Positions 54,803 to 64,000 of a stretch of 64,000 bases of DNA are shown piece after piece. How positions within the stretch are numbered: the first letter of the stretch is position 1; each line of letters opens with the position of its first letter. Origin of the DNA: Ureibacillus terrenus (GTDB lineage: Bacteria > Bacillota > Bacilli > Bacillales_A > Planococcaceae); the NCBI RefSeq assembly GCF_006569205.1, contig NZ_VIGD01000001.1, positions 173,065 through 237,064 of the forward strand, written 5' to 3'. The notes below the pieces were generated by a model. That model searched no databases. It had not been told where the DNA came from and worked only from the letters and a program-made list of their open reading frames with translations. A program made the translations under genes and the position numbers.

Positions 54803-57412
54803 TTGAGCGAAAAACGACGTTCTCGAACAGAGTTGAGAAAAATACGGGAATCCCAACAAAAGAAACAGAAAAAACCGATGAAAAAATGGTTGAAATGGGG
54901 GCTTATCACCATCCTGGCTCTTTTTCTGGCAGGTGTGGTTTCCGGAGCGGGGCTGTTCGTTTATTATGCAAGTTCTGCTCCTGAACTGAATGAAGATTTA
55001 TTGAAAGATCCGATTTCTGCTGAATTTTACGACATGAATGGGGAACTGTTTGCCACTTTCGGTGCTGAAAACCGGAAATATGTGGAATATGAAGATATAC
55101 CGCAACAAATGATCGACGCCATCCTTGCAACGGAAGACGCAAGATTTTTTGATCATTTCGGCATCGACGTCTTCCGCCTTGTGAAAGCCGTCATCGCTAA
55201 CGTTACAGGCGGCTTCGGGGCCCAAGGGGCAAGTACGATTACCCAACAAGTAGTAAAAAATTCTTTTCTGAGCAATGAGAAAACATTAAAACGGAAAGCA
55301 CAAGAAGCCTGGTTAGCTTTACAGTTGGAACGTTTGTACAGCAAAGAAGAAATTTTTGAAATGTATTTCAATAAAGTGTTGATATCCGGCAATGTCTACG
55401 GTTTTGCTACTGGAGCCGAGTATTTCTTCGGAAAAGACCTGGATGAATTGGAGTTGGATGAAATTGCCCTTTTGGCGGGAATGCCGCAAAGTCCAAACAA
55501 TTATAATCCGTTTAAAAATCCGGAGCAGGCTCAAAAACGCCGCGACATCGTATTAAATCTGATGGTTCAGCACGGAAAAATCACTGAAGCCGAAGCGGAA
55601 GAAGCGAAAAAAATCGATGTAACTTCACGGCTTCTTCCGGAAGAACAGAGAAAACAACTGGCCGGCACAAAATACGATGCCTTTTTGGATGTTGTATTGA
55701 ATGAAATCGAAGAAAGAGATCCAAGTTTGTTATCCGAGGGGATAAAAGTATATACGACACTGGATCCAAAAGCGCAAACTGTCGTTGAAAACGCCTTGAA
55801 TAACGCCAATAACTTCCCTACCCAAACGATTCAATCCGGTATCGCGGTCGTTGACACAAAAACAGGCGCTTTAAGAGCCGTCGGCGGAGGCCGGAATTAC
55901 GGAAGCCAAAGAGCATATAACTTTGCCGATGACTCGAAAAGACCTCCTGGTTCAACGATGAAACCGCTGATCGCCTATGGTCCGGCAATTGAATATTTCA
56001 AATGGTCCACCGGAAAAACGATTGTGGATGAACCGCATACGTACTCCGATGGAAAAAGTCTAGGAAACTGGGACGGAAAATATTTTGGCCCGATTACCGT
56101 ACGCGAAGCCCTTTATGCTTCCCGCAATATTCCGGCTGTCAAAACATTGCAAGAAGTCGGATTGGATCGGGCGCGCGAATTTGTATCAAAATTAGGCATT
56201 AAAAATAAAGAAATTTATGAATCGGACGCTATTGGCGGCGGTGCGATCGAATTATCTCCGATTCAGCTTGCCAGTGCATATGCGGCATTCGGAAACAACG
56301 GTGTCTATAACAAACCGCACACTATTAAAGAGATTGTTTTCCGGGACGGTTCCAAAATTACAAACAAACCGGAACCGGTTGTAGCCATGAACGACTATAC
56401 AGCCTACATGATTACCGACATGCTCAGGGATGTCGTTGGTTCCAAACCAAACGCAACGGGTACGGCCGCCAGGGTGCCAGGACTGGATGTCGCAGGTAAA
56501 ACGGGTACCACAAACTATAGCGCCGAAGAATTTCGGCGATATAATTTGCCAAATACGGCCGTGCCGGATTCCTGGTTTGTCGGTTATACGACGAATTATT
56601 CCATTGCCATTTGGAGCGGTTACGAAAAACGGAAAGATCCGATTACAACCTGGGATGAACGGCGTCTGCCGCAAGTGCTGTTCAGTAAAATCATGGGGCA
56701 AATTTCCCAAGGCAAAGAAACGAAACGGTTCGTAAAACCAAATTCCGTTGTGGAAGCGACGATTGAAGTCGGCACTGAACCGTTGAAATTGGCAAGCAAA
56801 AATACTCCTGCTGACAAACGGAGAACAGAGTTGTTTGTGCGGGGAACAGAACCGAAAGAAGTGTCCGATAAATATAAAGAGCTTGAAGCGCCATTTAATT
56901 TGAAGGCGGTCAATACAGCCCCTGGCATGGTGGATTTGACATGGGATTTCAACGTACCGGAAGAATATAAAGATTCGGACGTCCAATTCGAAGTGTCCAT
57001 GAAATCCGATGGCGGCCAGGCAAAGGTTGTCACTACAACCGCCAACAAACAAGCGACGATTACCGGTATTGAAGATGGAAAAACGTATACATTCACCGTG
57101 GTTGCAATAGTGGGAGAAACCCGCAGTAAACCTGCTTCTGTCTCCATTACGATCGGCGGTGAAATTGAGGAACCGGATGTCCAAAAGCCGGATGAAACCG
57201 AAGAACCAACTCCGCCGAATAACAATAGCGGAAATCAAGGAAATCAAAACGGCCAAAATAATGGAAACAATAACGGAAATAATAATGGAAATAATAATGG
57301 AAACAATAACGGAAATAACCAAAATCCGGGTACAGGCAATGAAAACTCCGATAATAACGGCTCAAACCCACCTACCGAACCGGCTCCGCCTACCACTTCA
57401 GAAAGTTCATAA
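54803..57412 (+). CDS. ponA: Class A penicillin-binding protein PBP1
   Basis: 869 residues. A basic tail and one membrane helix (about 29-53) are followed by the glycosyltransferase domain (ATEDARFFDHFGID, GASTITQQVVKN, EAWLALQLERLYSKEEI). The transpeptidase has SxxK in PGSTMKP, SRN in YASRNIPA and KTGTTN. A fibronectin III-like domain (about 694-785) and an Asn/Gly-rich tail close it. It polymerises and cross-links peptidoglycan. TTG 54803 lies after GAGGAGA. Confidence 0.95.
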   Translation: MSEKRRSRTELRKIRESQQKKQKKPMKKWLKWGLITILALFLAGVVSGAGLFVYYASSAPELNEDLLKDPISAEFYDMNGELFATFGAENRKYVEYEDIPQQMIDAILATEDARFFDHFGIDVFRLVKAVIANVTGGFGAQGASTITQQVVKNSFLSNEKTLKRKAQEAWLALQLERLYSKEEIFEMYFNKVLISGNVYGFATGAEYFFGKDLDELELDEIALLAGMPQSPNNYNPFKNPEQAQKRRDIVLNLMVQHGKITEAEAEEAKKIDVTSRLLPEEQRKQLAGTKYDAFLDVVLNEIEERDPSLLSEGIKVYTTLDPKAQTVVENALNNANNFPTQTIQSGIAVVDTKTGALRAVGGGRNYGSQRAYNFADDSKRPPGSTMKPLIAYGPAIEYFKWSTGKTIVDEPHTYSDGKSLGNWDGKYFGPITVREALYASRNIPAVKTLQEVGLDRAREFVSKLGIKNKEIYESDAIGGGAIELSPIQLASAYAAFGNNGVYNKPHTIKEIVFRDGSKITNKPEPVVAMNDYTAYMITDMLRDVVGSKPNATGTAARVPGLDVAGKTGTTNYSAEEFRRYNLPNTAVPDSWFVGYTTNYSIAIWSGYEKRKDPITTWDERRLPQVLFSKIMGQISQGKETKRFVKPNSVVEATIEVGTEPLKLASKNTPADKRRTELFVRGTEPKEVSDKYKELEAPFNLKAVNTAPGMVDLTWDFNVPEEYKDSDVQFEVSMKSDGGQAKVVTTTANKQATITGIEDGKTYTFTVVAIVGETRSKPASVSITIGGEIEEPDVQKPDETEEPTPPNNNSGNQGNQNGQNNGNNNGNNNGNNNGNNNGNNQNPGTGNENSDNNGSNPPTEPAPPTTSESS
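57222..57327 (+). repeat. Low-complexity Asn/Gly repeat in the PBP1 tail
   Basis: A 12-bp unit of the form GGAAAYAATAAY, coding Gly-Asn-Asn-Asn, repeats about six times, framed by Gly-Asn-Gln units. It gives a disordered, uncharged tail beyond the fibronectin III domain. Confidence 0.85.
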
Positions 57413-57458
57413 AGAAAAGGCAAGTGGAAATGTTCCACTTGCCTTTTCTTTTTGCATT
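57412..57458. terminator. Bidirectional terminator between ponA and ypoC
   Basis: AAAGAAAAGGCAAGTGGAA pairs perfectly with TTCCACTTGCCTTTTCTTT around ATG; T runs on both strands. Confidence 0.92.
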
Positions 57459-57540
57459 TTTCTTATTACCTTTATTAAATAGCATTCTGCAAAATCAAAA
57501 AGCTTCCAATCCGAAATGGGCCGAACAACAATATATATTT

Positions 57541-57894
57541 TTATTTTTGTACCCTTAACCTCGCGAACTGTTTTTTCGCTTCTTTAAACAGTTCATCCAA
57601 CTGTACGAAGCAAGCGTATTGGCCGGGTCTTGCTTTAATGAATAGAAGCCGGTCCATCCCGTTCAGCGGCATTCCTTCATATTTCTCATTTACCATCAGT
57701 TCTTTCTCTTCCGTATCAGCAGTTTTTACCATCAGCTCTTCAAATAGTGCGATTCCCTGCTCCATTAAAGCTTTCGCTTTTTTGCCATTGCGCTCGTCAT
57801 GTGCTGCATGGATCTCTTTTGATAAACAGTCCCATTTTTCAAAATAAGGCTCTATTTTTTCCTTCTGAATGGCCTCTTTCCGTACCCGAATCAT
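57541..57894 (-). CDS. ypoC: YpoC-like protein
   Basis: 117 residues. The start is ATG 57894, overlapping the nth stop by 4 bp (ATGA); a longer frame to 58098 is only the shadow of nth. The protein is helical and charged, with LFEELMVKTADTEEKELMVNEKYE and GMDRLLFIKARPGQYACFVQLDELF. ypoC follows nth in B. subtilis. Function unknown; I infer identity mainly from place and size. Confidence 0.8.
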   Translation of the reverse strand: MIRVRKEAIQKEKIEPYFEKWDCLSKEIHAAHDERNGKKAKALMEQGIALFEELMVKTADTEEKELMVNEKYEGMPLNGMDRLLFIKARPGQYACFVQLDELFKEAKKQFARLRVQK

Positions 57895-58550
57895 TGTTTG
57901 ACCAATCCTTTTTTCAGCCGCTTTTGCCCTTCCCTGCACAATTCCAGAAGCGGACATTGATGGCATTGCGGATTTTGCGCCTTGCAGTGATATCTGCCAA
58001 AAAAGATCAATTGATGATGGGTTTTTGACCATCTTTCCTTCGGTGTTTTTTTCATCAGCGTTTCTTCCACTTCGAGCACGCTGTCTTTCCATCGGCATAA
58101 GCCAAGCCGTTTTGTCACTCTTTCCACATGGGTATCGACCGCAAGAGCCGGAATTCCGAATGCCACGGACATGACGACATTCGCCGTTTTCCTTCCCACT
58201 CCAGGAAGCGAAGTCAATTCTTCCCTCGTTTGAGGAACTTCTCCATTAAAATCAGTTATGAGCTTTTCGCACAATTTCTGTATGTTTTTGGCTTTATTGC
58301 GGTAAAGCCCAATCGATCGGATATCTTGCTGCAATTCTTCCAAAGGCACCGCCAAATAGTCTTCAGGGGTTTTATATTTTTGAAACAAATCTTTTGTCAC
58401 TTTGTTTACGAGTTGATCGGTGCATTGGGCAGACAGAAGCGTCGCAATTAATAACTCAAAAGGATTGCTATGTACAAGCTCACAGTGGGCATCCGGGAAC
58501 ATTTGGTCTATGACTTCCAAACAATGTTCCCATTGCTTTTTTGTCAACAT
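57891..58550 (-). CDS. nth: Endonuclease III
   Basis: 219 residues. Helix-hairpin-helix LPGVGRKTANVV with catalytic Lys, VDTHVERVTKRLG with catalytic Asp, and the [4Fe-4S] loop C-x6-C-x2-C-x5-C (CKAQNPQCHQCPLLELC). It removes oxidised pyrimidines from DNA. It follows dnaD by 10 nt. Confidence 0.97.
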   Translation of the reverse strand: MLTKKQWEHCLEVIDQMFPDAHCELVHSNPFELLIATLLSAQCTDQLVNKVTKDLFQKYKTPEDYLAVPLEELQQDIRSIGLYRNKAKNIQKLCEKLITDFNGEVPQTREELTSLPGVGRKTANVVMSVAFGIPALAVDTHVERVTKRLGLCRWKDSVLEVEETLMKKTPKERWSKTHHQLIFFGRYHCKAQNPQCHQCPLLELCREGQKRLKKGLVKQ

Positions 58551-58560
58551 TTGATCTCCC

Positions 58561-59280
58561 CTACTCTCTTTCTTCTAACCAATTATAAAATGGCACTTTT
58601 TTGCGTGTCTCCGTCGCATTTTGCTTCGGAAGAGCGGAAGGGTTATGATGTTTGGCGAATTGTTCCCGCTGTTTTTCCACTTGCTGGATTGTCCGGATAT
58701 TTTTCTTTTTCCATTCAAACAAAATACGGTCGATGTAGCGGAACGATAACTTTCCGGCCAAAACCGCTTCCTTTAATGCTTCCCGTATGATTTTTGGAGA
58801 ATGATGGTCCTGGTCAAGCCAAGAAGAAATGGTTTCGATTTCAATCGGGGAAAGCAATCGTCCAAATTCTTGTTCAAAAAGGGTGAAGATTTCCCCTTCT
58901 TCATTTTTTCTTTGTTGTTCTTCCTGATCCATCGATCGCTTGCCGATGAAATCCAGCATTCTCTCCCATAATGGAAACATCGAATATTTTTCGAAGATTT
59001 TGCCGTTCGCATCTATACCTTGCGTAATTTCAATAACCCCCTTTTGCAGAAGCCGCTGCAGCTTCTCAGTGATTTCCCTTTCCGTTAAATGCATTCTTTC
59101 GGCCAAAGCGCCGGGAGTCGGAAAATCGATATTTTCCGAATGAAAAGCCATCAGGTGCAATAAAAGCATGGCTTCATCATCGGCAATTCCCAGTTGTTTA
59201 TAGTGCCGAAAAAAAAGTTCAGGAATGTTCACAAGCTTTTGTTCGATCCACATGCGGAGCCGGCTATGCTGATCCTTCAT
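58561..59280 (-). CDS. dnaD: DNA replication initiation protein DnaD
   Basis: 239 residues. The N-terminal winged helix (FFRHYKQLGIADDEAMLLLHL, PTPGALAERMHLTEREI) and the DnaD C-terminal domain (FGRLLSPIEIETISSWLDQD, IIREALKEAVLAGKLSFRYIDRIL) are clear. With DnaB and DnaI it loads the helicase at oriC. ATG 59280 is 8 nt after AAAGGAG; upstream in-frame codons to 59343 overlap that site. Confidence 0.95.
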   Translation of the reverse strand: MKDQHSRLRMWIEQKLVNIPELFFRHYKQLGIADDEAMLLLHLMAFHSENIDFPTPGALAERMHLTEREITEKLQRLLQKGVIEITQGIDANGKIFEKYSMFPLWERMLDFIGKRSMDQEEQQRKNEEGEIFTLFEQEFGRLLSPIEIETISSWLDQDHHSPKIIREALKEAVLAGKLSFRYIDRILFEWKKKNIRTIQQVEKQREQFAKHHNPSALPKQNATETRKKVPFYNWLEERE

Positions 59281-59345
59281 CTCCTTGACTCCTTTCATTA
59301 GAAAGTAAGCGCCCGCAATGACGGACGCTGACAAATGAAGCACTA

Positions 59346-60539
59346 TTAATTTTTCCAGTGATCTTTAACAAATTTTTCGATGCGGCGCACCGCTTCTTCC
59401 AATAAATCCAAAGATGTGGCGTAACTGATGCGGATGGTTGACGGGGCGCCAAAACCGGAACCCGGAATCACCGCTACATTGGCTTCTGTCAATAAAGCAC
59501 CGGCAAATTCATCGACAGTTGCAAACCCGGTTTTTGCCGCAGCCTCTCCTACATCAGGCAATAAATAAAAGGCGCCTTGAGGTTTTACCACTTTAAAGCC
59601 GGGAATTGCACTCAATTTTGGATAAATCGTTTCCAGGCGGGATTCAAAAGCTTTTCTCATTTCTTCCACTGAATCCTGCGGCCCGTTATAAGCCTCAATC
59701 GCCGCATATTGGGAAGCGGTTGTCGGATTGGACGTAGAATGGGAAGCCAAATCTGTCATGGCTTTAATGATATCTGCATCACCCGCTGCATATCCGATTC
59801 TCCAGCCGGTCATCGAATGGGATTTTGAAACACCGTTAATCACGATGGTTTTCGATTTTACTTCTTCTGAAATTTGGGCAATGGAGAAATGCTCGGCCCC
59901 ATTGTATACGAGCTTTTCGTAAATTTCATCCGATACAATCAGGATGTTGTGCTCCAACGCAACTTTCGCAATTTCTTCCAATTCTTCGCGGTGGTAAATC
60001 ATTCCCGTCGGATTGCTAGGGGAATTGATAATCACCGCTTTCGTTTTATCCGTAATCGCATTTCTCAACTGTTCCGCAGTCATTTTATAGTTTTGTTCAC
60101 TTGTTGTTTCTACAAATACCGGAACACCGCCGGCCAATTTTACTTGTTCAGGATAGGATACCCAATACGGTGTCGGGATAATGACTTCATCCCCGTCATT
60201 TAAAATGACTTGGAACAATGTGTAAAGAACATGTTTTGCACCTACGCCGACAATGACTTCATTTTGCTTATATTCCAATTGGTTGTCGCGTTTAAATTTT
60301 TCAATAATCGCATCTTTTAAAGCCGGAAGCCCTCCGGAAGGGGTATATTTTGTATATCCTTTTTGCATTGAGTCGATTGCGGCATTAATGATGTTTTGCG
60401 GAGTGTTAAAATCGGGTTCGCCGGCTCCAAGTCCTATCACATCAATGCCCTGCGCTTTCATTTCTTTTGCTTTTGCAGTAATGGCCAAAGTTGAAGAAGG
60501 TTTTAAAGTTTTTACACGATTGGATAAAAATTCTTTCAT
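59346..60539 (-). CDS. aspB: Aspartate aminotransferase AspB
   Basis: 397 residues, fold-type I PLP enzyme of the Iγ aminotransferase group. GLGAGEPDFNTPQNI and KYTPSGGLPALKDAI begin it, SPSNPTGMIY and VSDEIYEKLVYNG follow, and SKSHSMTGWRIGYAAG holds the PLP Lys. In B. subtilis asnS lies between aspB and dnaD; here it is absent and dnaD follows after 65 bp. Confidence 0.95.
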   Translation of the reverse strand: MKEFLSNRVKTLKPSSTLAITAKAKEMKAQGIDVIGLGAGEPDFNTPQNIINAAIDSMQKGYTKYTPSGGLPALKDAIIEKFKRDNQLEYKQNEVIVGVGAKHVLYTLFQVILNDGDEVIIPTPYWVSYPEQVKLAGGVPVFVETTSEQNYKMTAEQLRNAITDKTKAVIINSPSNPTGMIYHREELEEIAKVALEHNILIVSDEIYEKLVYNGAEHFSIAQISEEVKSKTIVINGVSKSHSMTGWRIGYAAGDADIIKAMTDLASHSTSNPTTASQYAAIEAYNGPQDSVEEMRKAFESRLETIYPKLSAIPGFKVVKPQGAFYLLPDVGEAAAKTGFATVDEFAGALLTEANVAVIPGSGFGAPSTIRISYATSLDLLEEAVRRIEKFVKDHWKN

Positions 60540-60554
60540 TTATGATCTACTCCT

Positions 60555-61034
60555 CTATAAATTCAAAATGCGTTTCCACCATTGTCCATCTTCAAATAAA
60601 ACATAGACATAGTTGAGTTTGTCAGAGTGATTAATATAAGCAATCTCCCAAACGGCGCCCGGTTCCTCGTAGCCCAATTTCGTATGAAGCACTTCTTTAA
60701 CATCTTTCTGATCCAATTCAGCTAAAGCCTCTTTTTCCGAAATGCCGTCTTCCAAACGTACGTATTGGATTGCTTTCTCATCCAGCGTAATCGGCACAAA
60801 GACGGCCAATTTATCCCCCTTTTCGTCTACCCCGAAAACGGTGACATACGGCTTATTGCCATTATAGACATAAGCTTCGGAGGCTTTTTGAATGATGTTG
60901 GATGATATGGCCAATTCCGTTGCCTCTTTTTCGATGGATTTGAATGGGCTTGAGGCTTTCCAGAGGACTAAAACAGATATTCCAATTGTTAATATTAACA
61001 CAAAACTTGTAATAAAAATAATCCAATTTTTCAT
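60555..61034 (-). CDS. ypmB: YpmB-like membrane-anchored PepSY/DUF5590 protein
   Basis: 159 residues. One N-terminal membrane helix (WIIFITSFVLILTIGISVLVLW), then two small extracytoplasmic repeats; the second (EKEALAELDQKDVKEVL to GAVWEIAYIN) is PepSY-like. It lies between dinG and aspB as in B. subtilis. Role unknown. ATG follows AAGGTG. Confidence 0.85.
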   Translation of the reverse strand: MKNWIIFITSFVLILTIGISVLVLWKASSPFKSIEKEATELAISSNIIQKASEAYVYNGNKPYVTVFGVDEKGDKLAVFVPITLDEKAIQYVRLEDGISEKEALAELDQKDVKEVLHTKLGYEEPGAVWEIAYINHSDKLNYVYVLFEDGQWWKRILNL

Positions 61035-61090
61035 TTGAACACCTTGTTCTTTATAATTTTTTCGTTGTTTATCTGCTTCTCTTCCTCACC

Positions 61091-63847
61091 TTAGTTATTA
61101 TACCAGTGTTGCAAATCTTTCACCATATCCAGCAAAGGAAGTTTTTCTATTTTGATGTCCGGAAGCGCTTGAATGAATTCTTTGCCGTATGATTTCGTTT
61201 CAATTCGCCGATCCAGCACAATCAGGGCTCCGTGATCCTTTGATGAACGGATGAGCCGTCCGAATCCTTGTTTGAAACGCAAAACGGCTTCCGGCAAAGA
61301 TAAATCCGTAAAGGCATTTTTTCCCTTCTCTTTTAACTTATCCGCTTTTGCCTTGAAAATCGGTTCATCCGGGGAAGAAAAAGGAAGCCTTACGATGATC
61401 ACCGTATTCAGATCCTCCCCGGGCACATCAACGCCTTCCCAAAAGCTGTTCGTACCAAACAACACGGAACGTTGAAACTTTTTGAAAGCTTTTAATAGCT
61501 TCATTCTGCTGCCGCTTGTAACCCCTTGTGCAAACAACAGATAATCATTTAATAAATCGGCTTCTTCGATCAGCTCGGCCGTTCTCTTTAACATATCCTG
61601 GGAATTAAATAAAACAAAACAACGGCCTCCGGTAGATTGAACAATGAGGGAAACAGCCCCCGCCACCGCTTCAATGTATTCCGCCTGTGGCACTGCTTGA
61701 ATATCCGGCATATCCGTAGCGATATAAACTTTTGCGCCCGAATAATAATTTTGTGGCGCTTCCAGCTTCAAAACAGGGACATGATTTCCAATCCCCAATT
61801 GTTTTGCGACAAAGCGTTCGTTGCCCGGGATGGTAAGTGTACCGGAAGTCCAGATGATTCCCGCTTTTTGCCTGAATAATTGAAACAATCGATCAATGGC
61901 TTCCGTAATTTCCAGAGGTTTTTTGTAAATGCGGATGCTTCCCGGGATGTGCCGCCTGTCCAATTCAATCCAAATGCTATAATGATCATTTGCTTCAAAA
62001 AAGATGGAGTCCCATTCAGCCAGCTTGACCTTCCATTCCCGAATCCAATAATCCCAACGTTCCAATAACATTTTATTTTCCGCCGATAACTCTTTTGCCT
62101 CAAGAAAACGGTCGGATAATTCTTCCGCCAAATCAATCCAATTTTGAAGGGCGCTTGATACTTCTTTCATTGCGTTCCGGTCCAAAGACAAATCTTTTAA
62201 AAATGCCGTTTGTTTATAATCCAATTGAGGACGTTTTTGAACTTGTATGGCAACAATGAGCGTTTGCATCGCCCTGTCGAAACAATCCAAAAAGGTCAAA
62301 TAACATTTTTCCAATCTGCCAAATTGACGTTTTGAGATTCTTTCGCTTTTCAATGCTGCTTTTTGAATGGATTTGAATAAACCATTATCAGAAGTGATTC
62401 CCATTTGTCCCAATTGATATTTCCATCGGGCGTATGAGAACACTACTTGATTGCGGTTGATGGCGGCCTGTACAAACTGATGGGCTTCATCTATAATCCA
62501 TCCCTCGATGGAATGAAAAACCGGCTCAAGCCGCTCCAAATCCGATAACAACATGGCATGATTCGTTACAATAATATCTGCCTTCTTGCTCTTCTCAATC
62601 GCTCTTTCATAAAAATCAAAAGGATTGTTGTTGCGGCGTTTTTTACGGATTTTATCAATGAAAAGCTGTCCGCCCCCGGAAAGATTTAATTCGCTTAAAT
62701 CCCCTGTATCCGTCTTTGAAAGCCAGACAAGTATTTGCAGGATCGTCAATGTTTCATCATACGTATGTTCTTCTTGTTTCAATAGCTGTTCAAATAATTC
62801 GATATCGATATAATTTTGCATGCCCTTTAACAAGGCGACCCGGATTTTCGTTCCCAAAACCTGTTCGATTTTCGGAATTTCCTTATATAATATCTGTTCA
62901 AGCAGAAAAGAAGTGTACGTACTAATGCAGATTTTCTTTCCCTGCTGTTTGGCATAAATGAAGGAAGGCAGCAAATACCCTAACGTTTTTCCAACCCCTG
63001 TGGATGCTTCAATCATGATTTCACTTTTCCTCTGCAATGTTTCCCAAATGGCATCCATCATTTGAAATTGGCAGGGCCGTTTTTCAAAATTGGGAAATTG
63101 TTTTGACAGAAGCTCCATTTTTTCTTCATCGGTGTTTGGGAAAGACCGGATTGGTCCATGCTGAAGGGAAATCGGCAAATCCTTTTTGAACGCAAATTGA
63201 TGATAAACAATAAAACTTTCTTCTCCGAGATTTTTTCTCTTGATTTGCAATGCCTGAAAAAATAAATGGGAAATATTTGATTTTAATTTAAATGAGTATT
63301 TATGCAGCTGTTCAATGGTCTGAACCGGCAAAGCCAGGATTTCTTTCCAGCATTTTTTTAATAATAAGGCCGTCGCCATCGCATCATCATCCGCGCGATG
63401 GGCATGTACCAGCGGAATATTTAAATCGCTTGCAAGATCTGCCAATTTATAACCGATGGCCATTGGAAAAAGAATTTTTGAAAGCTCCACCGTATCAATT
63501 TTCTTTCCTCTCCATTCCGGCAATCCTGCCCTTTCAAATTCCGCCTGCAGAAAAGATAGATCAAAATCCACATTATGGGCAACAAAAATGGCGTCCTGCA
63601 AGATGCTATATATTTGTTCCGAATAATGTTCAAATGGCAAGGCGTCTTGAATATCCTGATCTGAAATATTGGTTAAATCCTGTATAAAAACCGGAATGGA
63701 TCTTCCCGGATGTACAAAGGTGGTGAAGGTATCTTCCACTTCCCAATTTTTCATGGTGACCATTGAAATTTGAATGATCCGGTCCCCTTCTTTTGGGGAA
63801 TGGCCGGTTGTTTCCAGATCGACAATGACATATTTTTGATGTTCCAT
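61091..63847 (-). CDS. dinG: DinG-type helicase with N-terminal 3'-5' exonuclease domain
   Basis: 918 residues. Residues 1-180 form a DEDDh exonuclease (IVDLETTGHSPKEGD, VAHNVDFDLSFLQ, HAHRADDDAMATALL). The helicase follows with Walker A IEASTGVGKTLGYLLP, DEAHQF box, FGTNSFWEGVDVPGEDL and QGFGRLIRSSKDHGA. This fusion is the Gram-positive DinG form and lacks the Fe-S cysteines of E. coli DinG. The ribosome site is weak (GAGAAAG). The operon dinG-ypmB-aspB-dnaD-nth-ypoC starts here. Confidence 0.94.
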   Translation of the reverse strand: MEHQKYVIVDLETTGHSPKEGDRIIQISMVTMKNWEVEDTFTTFVHPGRSIPVFIQDLTNISDQDIQDALPFEHYSEQIYSILQDAIFVAHNVDFDLSFLQAEFERAGLPEWRGKKIDTVELSKILFPMAIGYKLADLASDLNIPLVHAHRADDDAMATALLLKKCWKEILALPVQTIEQLHKYSFKLKSNISHLFFQALQIKRKNLGEESFIVYHQFAFKKDLPISLQHGPIRSFPNTDEEKMELLSKQFPNFEKRPCQFQMMDAIWETLQRKSEIMIEASTGVGKTLGYLLPSFIYAKQQGKKICISTYTSFLLEQILYKEIPKIEQVLGTKIRVALLKGMQNYIDIELFEQLLKQEEHTYDETLTILQILVWLSKTDTGDLSELNLSGGGQLFIDKIRKKRRNNNPFDFYERAIEKSKKADIIVTNHAMLLSDLERLEPVFHSIEGWIIDEAHQFVQAAINRNQVVFSYARWKYQLGQMGITSDNGLFKSIQKAALKSERISKRQFGRLEKCYLTFLDCFDRAMQTLIVAIQVQKRPQLDYKQTAFLKDLSLDRNAMKEVSSALQNWIDLAEELSDRFLEAKELSAENKMLLERWDYWIREWKVKLAEWDSIFFEANDHYSIWIELDRRHIPGSIRIYKKPLEITEAIDRLFQLFRQKAGIIWTSGTLTIPGNERFVAKQLGIGNHVPVLKLEAPQNYYSGAKVYIATDMPDIQAVPQAEYIEAVAGAVSLIVQSTGGRCFVLFNSQDMLKRTAELIEEADLLNDYLLFAQGVTSGSRMKLLKAFKKFQRSVLFGTNSFWEGVDVPGEDLNTVIIVRLPFSSPDEPIFKAKADKLKEKGKNAFTDLSLPEAVLRFKQGFGRLIRSSKDHGALIVLDRRIETKSYGKEFIQALPDIKIEKLPLLDMVKDLQHWYNN

Positions 63848-64000
63848 TTCTTTCTCAACTCACTATATCAATAGTTATAAGCTACAAGCGAATTTTAACA
63901 TAGATTGGGAGACTGGTCATGTGTTTCATTTACACTCTCCTTTTGCTATCAAACATTGAAATCTTTTCTTTGTCTTCAAACAAATTTGGAACAGATCTTT

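Noticed and set aside
56252..57322. Long minus-strand open frame (356 codons) opposite ponA
   Set aside because: It is a shadow of the ponA reading frame; the product is Phe/Ile/His-rich with no ribosome site, and ponA is beyond doubt.
57895..58098. N-terminal extension of ypoC
   Set aside because: The extra 68 codons overlap nth in another frame; the ATGA overlap at 57891-57894 gives the natural start.

Overview
The window looks like chromosome of a low-GC Gram-positive rod of the Bacillales. The gene orders yqfZ-ispG-yqfW, dinG-ypmB-aspB-dnaD-nth-ypoC / ponA-recU / yppE-mrfA-mrfB and gpsB-rnpB-ypsC-ypvA match the Bacillus subtilis backbone. RNase P RNA is of the Bacillus B type, and Shine-Dalgarno sequences are strong and purine-rich. 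A type II pantothenate kinase, a PxpABC 5-oxoprolinase and a three-subunit ba3-like oxidase would fit a Planococcaceae-like genus, but that placement is inference. I see no prophage, insertion sequence, tRNA or CRISPR array.

Layout: 0-5 kb holds isoprenoid synthesis (ispG), a nucleotidase, small exported proteins and an odd esterase. 5-11 kb is an accessory metabolic block: a Fur-boxed IsdG-like haem monooxygenase, 5-oxoprolinase (pxpCB divergent from pxpA), a TauD-type dioxygenase and a dimethylsulfone monooxygenase (sfnG). sfnG has a leader with two copies of a hairpin motif, each followed by a terminator-like stem. 11-16 kb is a ribose operon (rbsRKDACB) in decay: rbsB carries a large internal deletion and rbsC a frameshift. 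16-22 kb holds fhs, a membrane-anchored PstS-like protein, a VOC protein, a YbaK-type deacylase and a CoaB-like enzyme.

22.4-27.8 kb is the most eroded part. A remnant of a small Cys/His-rich protein, a small membrane protein, an ABC permease and an ABC ATPase are all disrupted on the minus strand. They face a ComP-like kinase, broken twice, and an intact ComA-like regulator on the plus strand. 28-45 kb returns to intact genes: RNase HI, coaW, an exonuclease, a squalene/phytoene-synthase-like gene, dsdA, glutamate dehydrogenase, malic enzyme, the double dynamin DynA, a tiny Fur-boxed membrane peptide, the oxidase operon behind an FNR-like palindrome, and an SDR reductase. 45-64 kb is core DNA repair, cell wall and replication: ypvA, ypsC, rnpB, gpsB, mrfAB, recU, ponA, nth, dnaD, aspB, ypmB and dinG.

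The best candidates for something undescribed are the tandem leader of sfnG (about 10397-10581) and the 26-residue peptide unit at 41579-41730 with its own promoter, Fur box and terminator. All calls come from reading the sequence; no database search was possible.
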